Positions 1-9,283 are shown, counted from the stretch's first letter. The stretch: 64,000 nt of DNA from an uncultured Clostridia bacterium (GCA_944392455.1 CALXWP010000008.1:1-64000); one strand, 5' to 3'. Numbers and translations: made by a program. Notes: generated from the letters alone by a model not told the origin.

Positions 1-64
1 TGATAAAATGTATACCTTTCTTTTGCTTTTTACTGCAATCTTTTTTTAATTCTTCCAAATTCAT
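1..64 (-). CDS. N-terminus of an unidentified protein, cut by window edge
   Basis: An ATG at 64-62 follows a strong GGGGGAGG ribosome binding site and opens a frame that leaves the window after 21 codons. It begins MNLEELKKDCSKKQKKG, a charged stretch like the cytoplasmic leader of some small membrane proteins. Too little is visible to assign a family. It lies downstream of the small ORF at 156-425 on the same strand, with a hairpin between them. Confidence 0.6.
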   Translation of the reverse strand, partial: MNLEELKKDCSKKQKKGIHFI

Positions 65-112
65 TTTTTATCCTCCCCCACAACTTACTATTTATCAATT
101 AGATATTATCAT

Positions 113-143
113 AAAAGAGAACAACTATCAATTGTTCTCTTTT
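113..143 (-). terminator. Intrinsic terminator after the 156-425 gene
   Basis: Perfect 12-bp inverted repeat AAAAGAGAACAA / TTGTTCTCTTTT with a short loop. It ends in Ts on the minus strand, 13 bases past the stop of the neighbouring ORF. Confidence 0.7.
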
Positions 144-155
144 ATGTATTAAAAA

Positions 156-425
156 TTATCTTTCTAAAGATTCATCTCGAAGTTTGTTTGCTATTGAAAA
201 TCCTTTCACGAATCCTTCCTCTGTTTCAAAATCCATTAATTCTGAATAGATATTCATAACATCTTCATATAAAGAATATTCCTCTTTAGTTAGTGAATTC
301 TTTAGTATCTCATCTGCTATATCACATCTTCCTGAAATTTCTTTGTACTTATCTGTATTTATAAGCTCCTCATTTAACTTCTTTTGTAATATATTATATA
401 ATTCTCTAATTGTTTGTTTATCCAT
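156..425 (-). CDS. Small acidic/helical protein, DUF6809-like
   Basis: An 89-residue, highly charged and mostly helical protein with no signal peptide or membrane segment. The length and the mix of Glu, Lys and Tyr resemble small DUF6809-type proteins often seen on clostridial mobile elements; this is a weak resemblance, not a firm match. It starts at an ATG with GGAG upstream and is followed by its own terminator. Together with the repeats at 514-668 and the tRNA at 800-874 it may belong to the end of an integrated element. Function unknown. Confidence 0.6.
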   Translation of the reverse strand: MDKQTIRELYNILQKKLNEELINTDKYKEISGRCDIADEILKNSLTKEEYSLYEDVMNIYSELMDFETEEGFVKGFSIANKLRDESLER

Positions 426-513
426 TATTTTATTCTCCTTTCATCATATCTACAAAATTTTTTACTAATTTTTTTAATCTTCTAGCAAAATTATAAGATT
501 CACTAATTTCAAC

Positions 514-668
514 TGGTGTGCAAAATAATATATACATTTTGGCAAAAAATCACTTTGGTGTGCAAATTTTGATAGTTACTATTTCTGCAATCTCACTATT
601 TTCAATAATTACATAGATTTTTTAAATAAAAAATTGGTGTGCAATTTGGTGTGCAAAAACGGGTGCAA
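514..668. repeat. Iterated TGGTGTGCAA motif (4 copies plus one degenerate)
   Basis: Direct repeats of TGGTGTGCAA begin at 514, 556, 635 and 647, with a degenerate copy (cGGGTGCAA) near 660. The last three are spaced about 12 bases apart. No gene covers this stretch (426-799). Iterated short direct repeats beside a tRNA gene are what integrase arm-type sites look like, but no integrase is visible here, so the role is inferred. Confidence 0.55.
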
Positions 669-703
669 TTTTGTAAAAAATAAAAACTTTTGAAAAACAA
701 CAA

Positions 704-734
704 AAATGAGTAAAGCTTTAAACTTCACTCATTT
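704..734. terminator. Hairpin, possible terminator of a lost upstream gene
   Basis: AAATGAGT / ACTCATTT arms enclose an imperfect extension, with T-rich sequence following on the minus strand. No ORF immediately precedes it on that strand except the tRNA and its own terminator. Confidence 0.45.
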
Positions 735-768
735 AGGCAAATACAGCGTTTTGAAAAACAATAAAAAA

Positions 769-795
769 AGATGAAAAAGGTTATCTTTTTCATCT
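769..795 (-). terminator. Terminator of the tRNA-Glu gene
   Basis: Inverted repeat AGATGAAAAAG / CTTTTTCATCT starts five bases past the tRNA CCA end and runs into a T-tract on the minus strand. Confidence 0.75.
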
Positions 796-799
796 AAAG

Positions 800-874
800 T
801 GGTGACCCCTACGGGAATCGAACCCATGATTCAGCCTTGAGAGGGCTGCGTCTTAACCGCTTGACCAAGGGGCC
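800..874 (-). tRNA. tRNA-Glu (anticodon CTC)
   Basis: A 75-nt cloverleaf on the minus strand with encoded 3' CCA. The acceptor stem GGCCCCT pairs with AGGGGTC (one G-T), and the T-arm contains GGTTCGATTCC. The anticodon arm is CAGCC-CTCTCAA-GGCTG, giving anticodon CTC, which reads GAG. It stands alone with its own terminator. The 3' end of a tRNA gene is a common attachment site for integrating elements, which fits the unusual sequence at 426-799. Confidence 0.93.
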
Positions 875-992
875 AAATTAATAACATATATATTTATACC
901 ATAAAAATATTATATTAGTCAAGTATAAAACTGATAATTATATTAATTATAATTAAAACGGACTAATATAAAGATATAATAATAAATTAATT

Positions 993-1026
993 ATATGAAG
1001 TGATAAAATTTTATCGCACTTCATAT
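993..1026 (-). terminator. Terminator after mrnC
   Basis: Hairpin ATATGAAGTG / CACTTCATAT lies 30 bases past the mrnC stop on the minus strand, with AT-rich flanks. It closes the rbgA-mrnC unit. Confidence 0.6.
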
Positions 1027-1055
1027 ATTAAACTTTTTAATAATTTTAAATTTTT

Positions 1056-1454
1056 TTATTCTTCTATACACATTTTTAATATTTCAATTAATCTCTCATC
1101 TTGTTTTGTTAAATATAAATATCCAATTAAAGCTTCAAAGCCTGTAGAATACATATAATCTTGTACAGTTGCATTTTTAGGAAGATGATGATTTTCAGCA
1201 TTTCTTCCCCTTTTTACTATTTCTAATTCTTTTTCAGTTAAATTTTTTTCTATTCTTTTTAAAATATTTGATTGAGCTTTAGCTTTAACATATTTTATAG
1301 ATTCAATGTGCAATTTATGTGGCTTTGCTTTTGAATTATTTACTAAATGCATTCTAACATATAATTCATATACACTATCCCCAATATATGCCCATACAAG
1401 TGGTGACATAGTATTTATATCTGCTTCATTTCTTTGTCTATCTATTAATTCCAA
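1056..1454 (-). CDS. mrnC: Mini-ribonuclease III
   Basis: A 132-residue ribonuclease III-like domain without a double-stranded-RNA binding domain, the hallmark of mini-III. It matures 23S rRNA ends in Gram-positive bacteria. The nuclease signature is visible as LVWAYIGDSVYELYVR near the N-terminus, with Asp and Glu as catalytic candidates, and EALIGYLYL near the C-terminus, the second acidic cluster. The start is a TTG preceded by GGAG. It lies 16 bases after rbgA, so two ribosome-maturation genes are probably co-transcribed. Confidence 0.92.
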   Translation of the reverse strand: MELIDRQRNEADINTMSPLVWAYIGDSVYELYVRMHLVNNSKAKPHKLHIESIKYVKAKAQSNILKRIEKNLTEKELEIVKRGRNAENHHLPKNATVQDYMYSTGFEALIGYLYLTKQDERLIEILKMCIEE

Positions 1455-1470
1455 TTTCTTATTACTCCTT

Positions 1471-2409
1471 TTATGCTCTTTCTATTGTAATTTTTCCTAT
1501 TTTACCATTTCTAAAATCATCAAGTATTATTTTGGCAGTTTTTTCTTCGTCTATATTTCCTCCTGATATAATGGCTCCACGTTTTTTTCCAATTAAATGC
1601 AATATTTCTAATGCTTTCTCATTTTCTTCAATATCACTATTTAATATATCATCAATTGTTTCTTTGTCTAGTTTATATCTTTCTTCCAAGTTCTCTCTAT
1701 AATTTCTAATTAAAAGTTTTAACAAACTAAATCCAACTTCTATAGTTTCCAATATTTCATCTTTAATCGTTCCTGTATATGCTAAGTTTAATGCTACTTC
1801 ATTACTTTGAAATCTTGGCCATAATACACCTGGTGTATCTAATAATTCTATGTTATTGTTAATTCTAATCCATTGTTTTTGTCTTGTAACTCCAGGTCTA
1901 TTACCGACTGTAGCAGAGCTTTTCTTAGATATACGATTAATAAATGAAGATTTTCCTACATTTGGTATGCCTATAACCATAACTCTAATTGACTTACCTA
2001 CTCTTCCTCTATTTTCATATATAGCTTGTGATTTTTCATAAATTTCTTCTATTTTTCTTATTGCTGAATTTATTCCATCTCCACTATTTGAATTTACTAA
2101 AACTGCTTCTAATCCTTGTTCTTTAAATTTATTAATCCATAATTTATTTTGTTTTTCATTTGCTAAATCATATTTATTTAACACAATAAGTCTACTTTTC
2201 TTTTTTACATATTCTTCTATATCTGGATTCATGCTGGAAATAGGTATTCTTGCATCAATAATTTCAACAACTACATCTATTAATTTTAGATCTTCTATAA
2301 TTTGTCTTCTAGTTTTTGCCATATGTCCTGGATACCAGTTAAATGCTGCTTTATTTGTGTCCTTTAGATCATTATTATCACAATTTTTTTTATTGTTATT
2401 TTTAGGCAA
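1471..2409 (-). CDS. rbgA: Ribosome biogenesis GTPase YlqF/RbgA
   Basis: A 312-residue circularly permuted GTPase required for late 50S subunit assembly. The G4-like NKYDL appears around residue 77, before the Walker A (G1) sequence GIPNVGKSS near residue 150, with DTPGVLW (G3) after it. That permuted order is diagnostic of the YlqF/RbgA family. The N-terminus has the family motif NWYPGHMAKTRR. The start is TTG with an AAGGAG site nine bases upstream. The C-terminal helical domain contacts rRNA in known homologs. Co-transcribed with mrnC. Confidence 0.95.
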   Translation of the reverse strand: MPKNNNKKNCDNNDLKDTNKAAFNWYPGHMAKTRRQIIEDLKLIDVVVEIIDARIPISSMNPDIEEYVKKKSRLIVLNKYDLANEKQNKLWINKFKEQGLEAVLVNSNSGDGINSAIRKIEEIYEKSQAIYENRGRVGKSIRVMVIGIPNVGKSSFINRISKKSSATVGNRPGVTRQKQWIRINNNIELLDTPGVLWPRFQSNEVALNLAYTGTIKDEILETIEVGFSLLKLLIRNYRENLEERYKLDKETIDDILNSDIEENEKALEILHLIGKKRGAIISGGNIDEEKTAKIILDDFRNGKIGKITIERA

Positions 2410-2510
2410 TTTAATTCACTCCTTTGCATTTAGCTCACTATGTTTTTAATTATATCATATTTATTATAATTAATAAAGTTATATATAATTCTGTTTAGAT
2501 AAAAATAAAT

Positions 2511-2543
2511 TTGAGTATAAAGAACTTTACTCTCTATACTCAA
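2511..2543 (-). terminator. Terminator after sortase B gene
   Basis: Inverted repeat TTGAGTATA / TATACTCAA about 60 bases past the sortase stop on the minus strand. Confidence 0.55.
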
Positions 2544-2603
2544 ATATTATATTATTTTATAATTATATCTTTATTATTTTTTATTTATATAAAACCTTAA
2601 TTA

Positions 2604-3350
2604 TTAATTAATCAATTTAGCATGAAGTACAACTCTATAAAAATTATTAGTAGCACATGTAGATAATGTAAGTATTTTATCTTCTTCATTTAGATCAATA
2701 TTAAAATCTACTTCACTACGAGATTTCAATTCATTTAGAAAACTAATATATTCTTCATCATTATCAAATGCAGTATTTGTATAAAATGTTTCTTTTTCTA
2801 TTTGATAAACAGAAAATACCTGATAAGTTTTTGTTCCTTCATCTGTTACATATGTTACTTGTAAATTTTCTTTATTTTCATACCATTCAGGTTCTAAAAT
2901 ATTTTTTAAAGATCCAAACATTGATCCATCTTTTCTATTATGTCCATATATTGTAATATTTTTATCATTACCATCTGATTTTACTCTGTAATCTACAAAA
3001 GGCCAACCAGCAGCATTATATTCTTTATCAAGACTATGAGATAAATAAAATGAATTATCACTACTTTGAACTACTGGATAATCTATATTAGTGTCATTAA
3101 CTTTTATCCATCCTACTATCTCTTGGTTTATTTCCCTTAATTTATCAAAATCCACATTTATATCATTATTATTTTCATCTTCTATTACATATTCTTTAGC
3201 CACCTGCATTATTTCATTACTATGTCTATTTTCTATTATCCAATTAACAATATATACTAAACATAAAGCTACAATAATAAAAGATATTATTCTAAAAAAA
3301 GGAATTTTATGTTTTTTTTCAACTGCATGTTTTTCAATTCTTTTTCCCAT
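2604..3350 (-). CDS. srtB: Class B sortase
   Basis: A 248-residue membrane-anchored transpeptidase that joins surface proteins to peptidoglycan. One N-terminal membrane segment (about residues 18-38) follows a basic leader, giving a type II topology with the catalytic domain outside. The catalytic His is in TIYGHNRKDGSMFG, the catalytic Cys in LTLSTCA, and a downstream Arg in YRVVLHAK completes the triad. The insertion pattern around the His fits class B. The start ATG has a GGAGG site. A second, shorter sortase lies at 19819-20409, so the organism has at least two sortase systems. Confidence 0.92.
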   Translation of the reverse strand: MGKRIEKHAVEKKHKIPFFRIISFIIVALCLVYIVNWIIENRHSNEIMQVAKEYVIEDENNNDINVDFDKLREINQEIVGWIKVNDTNIDYPVVQSSDNSFYLSHSLDKEYNAAGWPFVDYRVKSDGNDKNITIYGHNRKDGSMFGSLKNILEPEWYENKENLQVTYVTDEGTKTYQVFSVYQIEKETFYTNTAFDNDEEYISFLNELKSRSEVDFNIDLNEEDKILTLSTCATNNFYRVVLHAKLIN

Positions 3351-3389
3351 TATTCCTCCAATATCCTAATCCTCAGTAAATAAACTTTA

Positions 3390-3863
3390 TTATAATGTTC
3401 TATAATTATTTTTATCAGCTCTTTCATCAAGTTTTCTATCATAATCTTTGTTTGTATAGAACCAATCTGTTTTTTTATCTTTTGGGTGTGCTTTTCTATT
3501 TTTATCTAATAGAACATCAAATAATGCTGCAAGGCCTAATCCTAAACCAAATAATTCAAATAAAGTTCCCATATAAAGATCTGTAGCTAAATTTCCATTT
3601 ATTAATTGCATAAAATGAGTTGCAAATACTGGTCCATAATATATAAAATGAGCTGCACAATAAATTAATGCTGCAACTAATCTTCTTTTTACCATAAAAC
3701 ATATACATATAAAAGTTATAAATAATAATGCTATCTCCATTGTCATATTTGCTGGTACAAACATAAACTCATTTCCTATACTATATAGTACTGTACCAAC
3801 TAGTCTAAATCCCCAAAACATAAGAGCAAACATTGCTATTAACCAACTAGAAAAGTTCTTCAT
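3390..3863 (-). CDS. Four-helix membrane protein of unknown function
   Basis: A 157-residue protein with about four hydrophobic segments followed by a charged C-terminal tail rich in Lys and Asp. I place the start at the ATG at 3863 because AAAGGAGG lies just upstream. A longer frame to 3908 exists but has no ribosome site. That rejected extension contains a CGG codon, which otherwise would have been an exception to CGG avoidance in this genome. No family recognised; it may be a transport or envelope accessory protein. Confidence 0.75.
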   Translation of the reverse strand: MKNFSSWLIAMFALMFWGFRLVGTVLYSIGNEFMFVPANMTMEIALLFITFICICFMVKRRLVAALIYCAAHFIYYGPVFATHFMQLINGNLATDLYMGTLFELFGLGLGLAALFDVLLDKNRKAHPKDKKTDWFYTNKDYDRKLDERADKNNYRTL

Positions 3864-3944
3864 ATATTTTTCCTCCTTTGATTTCCGTACATAATTATAT
3901 TTTACCATAATTAATTTATATTACAAGTACTTTATAAAAATAAA

Positions 3945-3974
3945 AAAAGCACCAATTTTAAGTTAGGTGCTTTT
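3945..3974 (-). terminator. Terminator of the ireB-ruvX-DUF1292 operon
   Basis: AAAAGCACC / GGTGCTTTT hairpin followed by a T-rich run on the minus strand, 17 bases past the DUF1292 stop. Confidence 0.8.
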
Positions 3975-3991
3975 CATAGTTAATATAATAA

Positions 3992-4315
3992 TTATTCATC
4001 TATGAAATTAAATTCATCCTTAAATTTTTCTTTAAATATTTCGAATACATTTTGTAATACTTCTTCATCTTCAACACTAACATATGATTCTTCATCTTCT
4101 GAATCTGTATCTTCTAATTTTAATATTACAACTTCTCCTGCCTCATCATCTTCATCATTTGGTAATAATACAACGTATTCTTCTCCTTCATATTCTATTA
4201 AATCTAAGAATTCAAATTCAATTTCTTCTCCATTTTCATCATTAAGTACTATTATATTATCTAATTCCTCTCCATTTTCTTCATTTGGAATTTGATTTAC
4301 ATCATCATTATTCAT
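3992..4315 (-). CDS. DUF1292 family acidic protein
   Basis: A 107-residue, very acidic protein whose core (FEFLDLIEYEGEEYVVLLP) is the DUF1292 signature. The family is conserved in Firmicutes and typically follows alaS-ireB-ruvX; its function is not established. There is no membrane segment. It is the last gene of an operon ending at the hairpin 3945-3974. The ATG is preceded by AAAGGAG. Confidence 0.9.
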   Translation of the reverse strand: MNNDDVNQIPNEENGEELDNIIVLNDENGEEIEFEFLDLIEYEGEEYVVLLPNDEDDEAGEVVILKLEDTDSEDEESYVSVEDEEVLQNVFEIFKEKFKDEFNFIDE

Positions 4316-4389
4316 TTATATTCTCCTTTCAAAATATATATTTATTTGTATTTCTACAATATTAACAACTAATTTATTAACCACTAAAA

Positions 4390-4827
4390 CTAATTATTAG
4401 TTTTATCCTTTTTATTCATGTATGTTTCTAATATATATACTGCTGATATGGTATCTACTATATTTCTTTTATTATATTTATTTATATTTAAATAATTCAT
4501 TGTTTTATGCGCTGCTACTGTTGTTAATCTTTCATCTATTTTTTCTATTTTTACTTTATTAAACTTGCATTTTAGTTTATGAATGAATTTTTCTGTTACT
4601 TCAACTCTTTCTGTTTTAGTTCCATCCATATTTATTGGAATTCCTATAACTATAGTATCTATTTGATACTTTTCAAATAACTCTTCTAATCTTTTTAATA
4701 CAATTTTATCATTTCCTTTATGATGAATTGTTTCCAATCCTTGTGCAGTTATTCCAAGTTCATCAGTTATAGCTATTCCAACTCTGCTATCGCCATAGTC
4801 TATACCAAGTTTTCTCATATTATTCAT
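4390..4827 (-). CDS. ruvX: Putative pre-16S rRNA nuclease YqgF/RuvX
   Basis: A 145-residue RNase H-fold protein. [12 protein letters not shown] at the N-terminus supplies the first catalytic Asp, [10 protein letters not shown] is the central family motif, and [10 protein letters not shown] carries the second acidic pair. The family processes the 5' end of 16S rRNA precursor; an older name is Holliday junction resolvase-like. The start codon overlaps the stop of ireB by eight bases, indicating translational coupling. A second ATG three codons downstream (4818) is an alternative start. Confidence 0.92.
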   Translation of the reverse strand: MNNMRKLGIDYGDSRVGIAITDELGITAQGLETIHHKGNDKIVLKRLEELFEKYQIDTIVIGIPINMDGTKTERVEVTEKFIHKLKCKFNKVKIEKIDERLTTVAAHKTMNYLNINKYNKRNIVDTISAVYILETYMNKKDKTNN

Positions 4828-5077
4828 CTATTCCTATATAATTTTTTACCATTTTTTCTAATAATTCGTCTCTTTCTATCTGTCTTATTAAATTTCTAGC
4901 ATTGTTGTGGCTTGTTATATATGTAGGATCTCCAGAAAGAATGTATCCTACAATTTGATTTATTGGGTTGTAACCTTTCTCTTGTAAGGCATTATATACT
5001 TCCTTAAGTATTTCTCTTGCCTTAATGTTTTTATCTCTTTCAACTTTAAAACTTACTGTTTCATCCATAACTGACAT
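4820..5077 (-). CDS. ireB: IreB family regulatory phosphoprotein
   Basis: An 85-residue small protein of the IreB/UPF0297 family. In enterococci it is a substrate of the Ser/Thr kinase IreK and modulates cell-envelope stress and cephalosporin resistance. I start it at the ATG giving [11 protein letters not shown] because GGGAGG lies eight bases before it; a frame extending to 5101 has no ribosome site. The family core [27 protein letters not shown] is essentially complete. It is translationally coupled to ruvX, the classical ireB-ruvX-DUF1292 order; alaS, usual upstream, is absent. Confidence 0.93.
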   Translation of the reverse strand: MSVMDETVSFKVERDKNIKAREILKEVYNALQEKGYNPINQIVGYILSGDPTYITSHNNARNLIRQIERDELLEKMVKNYIGIDE

Positions 5078-5090
5078 ATTACATACCTCC

Positions 5091-6194
5091 CTATAATTCA
5101 TTTATTTCATTTTCATTCTTATCTGTGCTATCCAAATATTCTTCAAGCTTCTTTAGTACTCCTTCCAAAGCTGTCCCTTTATAATATGTAGACATTATAA
5201 CATTTATCTTTGGTTTTGCCACGATTTCTTCTTCATCTTCTTCTGTTTCAAATTCCACATCAACAGGCTCAATTTCTAAGTTTTCAACTTGTTCTTTTAT
5301 TTGTTCCATAAAGCCTGATACAGCTTGTTTATCTACTCCTGAAAATACAATTGCAAATTTAGGTCCCATATATCTTACAAAAACATATTCATTAGACAGG
5401 TTAGACTTAACTACTTCTGTTACTTTTGTAATAACTAGATTTCCTGTCTTTCTGCTTATGTCTTCATTGATTTCTTCTAAGTTAGTAATTCTATACATAC
5501 ATACTGTAGATGTTGTATAATGATCAATTATTTTTCGTCCCTCTCCATATAAATATTCAGCTGATTTTAAATAACTAAATTGATCATCTCTTACTATAGA
5601 TTCAATTATTTTTTGATTTTCAACAGTTCTAAGTATAGAAACAATATTATTTCTTATAACTTCAAGCATTGTTGTATCAATAGAATCAAATTCATGTGGT
5701 CTATTTCCTTCTAATAACCAATATCCAATGTATACATTATCTATATATAATGGAAAAAACATTGCACATTTTGCTCTAGCAAATTCCATTCTTTGATAAG
5801 GTAATCTCTCATTTTCTCCTTCTACAGTTACATATTTAGGTATTGAAGTTTGAATACTTTCTGAAAATATTGGTTCAGACTGTAAATCACTTAGTGCATC
5901 CCAATGTTTAGGATCAACATTTGAAGCTTTAACAACATATTTTGTTCCATCATATACAACTATTGTAGAATATTTTATCTGATATCTTTCGATAAGAATA
6001 TTGTTTATTTGATTAATTTTTTCTTCTACTGTAGCTGCTTTACTTATTGTATCCATAAAATCTTGCAATATATTTAAATTAGTAACCCTTTGATTTAAAT
6101 TATTGAAATTATCTATTTTTTTATGTATAGACATATTATATAACATTAATGCTATTACTATGGCTACTAGTATTAATATTACTGCTATTATCAA
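5091..6194 (-). CDS. Membrane-anchored GAF protein with degenerate GGDEF-like domain
   Basis: A 367-residue protein with one N-terminal membrane helix (residues 1-20), a GAF sensory domain (roughly 45-175) and a C-terminal region shaped like a GGDEF cyclase. The expected GG[D/E]EF loop reads [13 protein letters not shown], so catalytic residues are missing and it is more likely a sensor or scaffold than an active diguanylate cyclase. It ends in an acidic tail. The start is TTG with AGAGGTGAT upstream. It follows the large ATPase at 6275-8758 and probably belongs to the same envelope operon. Confidence 0.75.
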   Translation of the reverse strand: MIIAVILILVAIVIALMLYNMSIHKKIDNFNNLNQRVTNLNILQDFMDTISKAATVEEKINQINNILIERYQIKYSTIVVYDGTKYVVKASNVDPKHWDALSDLQSEPIFSESIQTSIPKYVTVEGENERLPYQRMEFARAKCAMFFPLYIDNVYIGYWLLEGNRPHEFDSIDTTMLEVIRNNIVSILRTVENQKIIESIVRDDQFSYLKSAEYLYGEGRKIIDHYTTSTVCMYRITNLEEINEDISRKTGNLVITKVTEVVKSNLSNEYVFVRYMGPKFAIVFSGVDKQAVSGFMEQIKEQVENLEIEPVDVEFETEEDEEEIVAKPKINVIMSTYYKGTALEGVLKKLEEYLDSTDKNENEINEL

Positions 6195-6274
6195 AAGATA
6201 TCACCTCTTCTACTTTCTTTTAGTTTTTTATCTTAATTTGTTCTGTTACTCATTTTTATTTTTATTATTTCATA

Positions 6275-8758
6275 CTAATATCTATTTTTCATTTTATTTA
6301 ATGTTTCATTCATATCATTTGAAAAATTATTTGTTCTTGAATTATATGTATTAAACTTATTTGCTGGTTTATCATCATTTAACAAAGGATAAATCATGTT
6401 TCCTAATTTTTCTAAGCTTACCATTATATTTTTTGGATATCCCTTTGTCGATACTTCACAATTTACTAAACCATCTAAATATCTAGAATATGCTTCTTGA
6501 TCAAAAGGTATTGAGCAATATTGTATATTATCTTTATCAAAAAGTTCTGTCATATATGACATTGAAGGATCATTATATGATGACATTCCACCAATAATTA
6601 CTCTTTCTGATATACTTCTTACTCTTAAAACTTTATTTAAAACTATTCTTAATTTATTTGGTTCTAATATATTTCTAGATTTAAGATTTCTTAAAAATGC
6701 TGTTAGTGGTTGTATTGTTAATATATCAAAACTTTGTACTAAATAAATCTCTTTTGCTAAATTAAAATATGCATAATTTGTTTCATAATCACAATCCATT
6801 AGTACTAATGAATAATTTTGCATCAATGTTTTTAATATATTTTCAAAATTATTGAATTCGTTATGTCTGTCTGGTAATGTTGTATAAACTGTTAAATTTT
6901 TGTTTACTTCTATACCTTGTGCCACACCATTGCTTAAATTATCTATACATGAGTATGCTATTTTTCTTAGTTCTTCATCATTTTGAGTATAAATATAATA
7001 TGCATTTTTGTTTTGAGTTAAGTCTAATATAGCTGTTTTTATTCCTCTTTTTGATAATATTTCGGCCATACTATTTACTATAAATGATGTTCCATTTTTA
7101 GATGTTCCAACAAAAGCAACCAATTTATTTTTCATGCTTATTAGATTTTTTAAATTCTCGTCACCAAAATTATTATTTGTTTTTTCGATTTCATTTGTTT
7201 GCATATATGGTGTTTCAAAATTATTTTGAGCCATATTATTATAATTATTTGTATTATTATTTATATATTGCTCTTGAACTGTATTTTGTTGTGTAGTCGG
7301 AATTTCTATATTCAAATCAGGTTCATTAGAATTATTTTCTTCAGTATCATCATCGCCTAAATCGAATAAATTTACTTCATCATCTTGATTGTTTACCTCA
7401 TTATTGTTTGTCTCATCTTCTAATCCTGGAAGTATTAATTCTCCATCATTACTATTTTCGTTATTTTCTTCTTCACCTAATCCAAATAAATCAACTGCTT
7501 CATCAGGTTCTTCTTCCTCTTCTTGAAGTTCTTCCTTTTGTTCTTCAACAACTTGTACTTTTTTTGGTCTTCCTCTTCCTCTTTTAGGTTTATTTTCTTC
7601 TGCTAACTCAGCTTCTGTTTTAATTTTTCTAGGTCTTCCTCTTCTCTTCTTAGGAGTTTCCTCAGCTTGTGCAATTTCATTATTTGTATTATTATTTTCT
7701 GCACTATCTGATATATCTATTTCAACTGATTGTAATATATCTTCAATTTCGTTTTTGTTAAGATCATTATTATTTTCTTCTACTACTTTAGCTTGATTAC
7801 TTACAGTAGGAATAGGATTTGTTTTTATAGTATTATCTGCTGGTTTAGTTAATGTTTCTTTTTCTTGTTTTTTTATTCCTGCAATTGTAGGTATTATAAC
7901 TGGCTTTGTTAATTCAGATTTTCCAATATTCTTTTCTATTATATCCTTTTTTTCTTCTATACCTTTATTTTTAGCTTTTTTTCTGTCTTGATAATCTTGA
8001 TTTGGAACATATTTCTGATGTTTAGATTTCTTTCCAGTTTGTGTTACACTTGGTGTTACAGTTCCAAATGTAATTAATTCTTGGTATTTTGGAGAACTTT
8101 CTTCTAATACAGCTTTTACATTTAGTGGTAAAAACTTACATATAACTCTTAATTGTGCATCAGTATACTGTTCTGCAATATTATTAAAACTTCTAACATA
8201 CTCTTCTTCATTCTTTCCTAACTTTTTATAGTGGTTTAGTATGTTTTGAATTTCAACTTCATTAACATCTCCTTCACCTTCTGCTTTATATTCTACATCA
8301 TCAGCTTCTATTCTATAATAAACCTTTGCTTCTTTTTTGCTACGTGGTTTATTCATTAATTCACATACTTTTGAAATTGTTCTATCTTGTCCAAGTAGTG
8401 CATTATATATACCTATTCCAAATAATTTTACTAATATATTTTCTGATTTTGCTCTTCTATCTGCACATATTAATATTATTGGTATATCTTGGCCATTATT
8501 TCCTGTAGCCTCATCACTTATGCTATCTAATCTTTCAAATATAAACTTATCAATTACACCATAATTATTATTAGCAAATGGTTCAACATCTTCACTAATA
8601 ACAATTCTGTCATATGTCTTATCTTTTTGTAGTTCTCTTGTAATTGCATCAAAATAATATACATTTTTACTTGTTATAATCTCTTTGTATTCTTGCTGAT
8701 ATTTCTTTATAATAGATTCAGAAATACTTTCATTATTTACGGCAAATAATACTTTCAT
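6275..8758 (-). CDS. TadZ/CpaE-like ATPase with AT-hook linker
   Basis: An 827-residue three-part protein. Residues 1 to about 260 resemble a receiver-like domain (MKVLFAVNNESISES; IPIILICADRR). Residues about 260-540 are a low-complexity acidic linker with AT-hook cores KKRRGRPRK and KRGRGRPKK. The last 290 residues form a ParA/MinD-like ATPase domain, with LVAFVGTSKNGTSFIVNS in place of a canonical deviant Walker A and ILDLTQ after it. TadZ and CpaE proteins, which position pili and secretion systems, share this order. The P-loop lacks the usual GKT, so ATP binding may be weakened. It sits between a pilin-like protein (8762-9283) and the GAF protein. Confidence 0.65.
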   Translation of the reverse strand: MKVLFAVNNESISESIIKKYQQEYKEIITSKNVYYFDAITRELQKDKTYDRIVISEDVEPFANNNYGVIDKFIFERLDSISDEATGNNGQDIPIILICADRRAKSENILVKLFGIGIYNALLGQDRTISKVCELMNKPRSKKEAKVYYRIEADDVEYKAEGEGDVNEVEIQNILNHYKKLGKNEEEYVRSFNNIAEQYTDAQLRVICKFLPLNVKAVLEESSPKYQELITFGTVTPSVTQTGKKSKHQKYVPNQDYQDRKKAKNKGIEEKKDIIEKNIGKSELTKPVIIPTIAGIKKQEKETLTKPADNTIKTNPIPTVSNQAKVVEENNNDLNKNEIEDILQSVEIDISDSAENNNTNNEIAQAEETPKKRRGRPRKIKTEAELAEENKPKRGRGRPKKVQVVEEQKEELQEEEEEPDEAVDLFGLGEEENNENSNDGELILPGLEDETNNNEVNNQDDEVNLFDLGDDDTEENNSNEPDLNIEIPTTQQNTVQEQYINNNTNNYNNMAQNNFETPYMQTNEIEKTNNNFGDENLKNLISMKNKLVAFVGTSKNGTSFIVNSMAEILSKRGIKTAILDLTQNKNAYYIYTQNDEELRKIAYSCIDNLSNGVAQGIEVNKNLTVYTTLPDRHNEFNNFENILKTLMQNYSLVLMDCDYETNYAYFNLAKEIYLVQSFDILTIQPLTAFLRNLKSRNILEPNKLRIVLNKVLRVRSISERVIIGGMSSYNDPSMSYMTELFDKDNIQYCSIPFDQEAYSRYLDGLVNCEVSTKGYPKNIMVSLEKLGNMIYPLLNDDKPANKFNTYNSRTNNFSNDMNETLNKMKNRY

Positions 8759-8761
8759 TTG

Positions 8762-9283
8762 TTAACCCCTCCAGCCTTTTACAACTATTGCAAACACTAA
8801 TGGTAAGATTTGACAAATAACCATTACTGTTATTATACCTATCATAGCTCCAAAACCTTTATCTCTAACATCTAGTTTTCTTATTCCTATTATGTATCTA
8901 TATATACCACTAATTGCAATTCCAACAAAACCAAATGGTATACTGTATAATCTAATTATATTTAATATATATGCAACTAATCCGTATGTATCATCACCAT
9001 AAGAATCTTGATAATCTTGTAAAGTTTCTAATTCTCTATCTTTTATTTCAACTAAGTTAACTGTAGCATCGTTTTTTAGATCTGCTGTTGTATTTGTTGC
9101 TTGATTTTCTTGTGTCTTAGTTTGATTTTCTGCTTGATTTGCTGTATTTGCATTGCCACCATCTAATGCTACTACACCATTATTATTAGTATTTGCTGTT
9201 ACATCTGTTGCATTTATATTTATTGTTAACATCATTAGAGTTAGTATGATTGTCATAAATATTGCAGCTATTTTTTTCTTCAT
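8762..9283 (-). CDS. Secreted/pilin-like two-helix membrane protein
   Basis: A 173-residue protein with a signal peptide (basic MKKK followed by a hydrophobic stretch), an Asn/Thr/Gln-rich extracellular linker, then two C-terminal membrane helices separated by a short basic loop (IIGIRKLDVRDKG). The layout resembles VirB2/TrbC-type pilins or small secretion-channel subunits. I favour the ATG at 9283; a frame to 9310 is possible. It is followed three bases later by the TadZ-like ATPase, consistent with a shared surface-assembly role. This is inference from topology and context. Confidence 0.6.
   Translation of the reverse strand: MKKKIAAIFMTIILTLMMLTININATDVTANTNNNGVVALDGGNANTANQAENQTKTQENQATNTTADLKNDATVNLVEIKDRELETLQDYQDSYGDDTYGLVAYILNIIRLYSIPFGFVGIAISGIYRYIIGIRKLDVRDKGFGAMIGIITVMVICQILPLVFAIVVKGWRG

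Noticed and set aside
3864..3908. An in-frame CGG in the upstream extension of the 3390-3863 gene
   Set aside because: A strong AAAGGAGG lies just before the ATG at 3863 and none precedes the longer start, so the CGG is outside the coding region.
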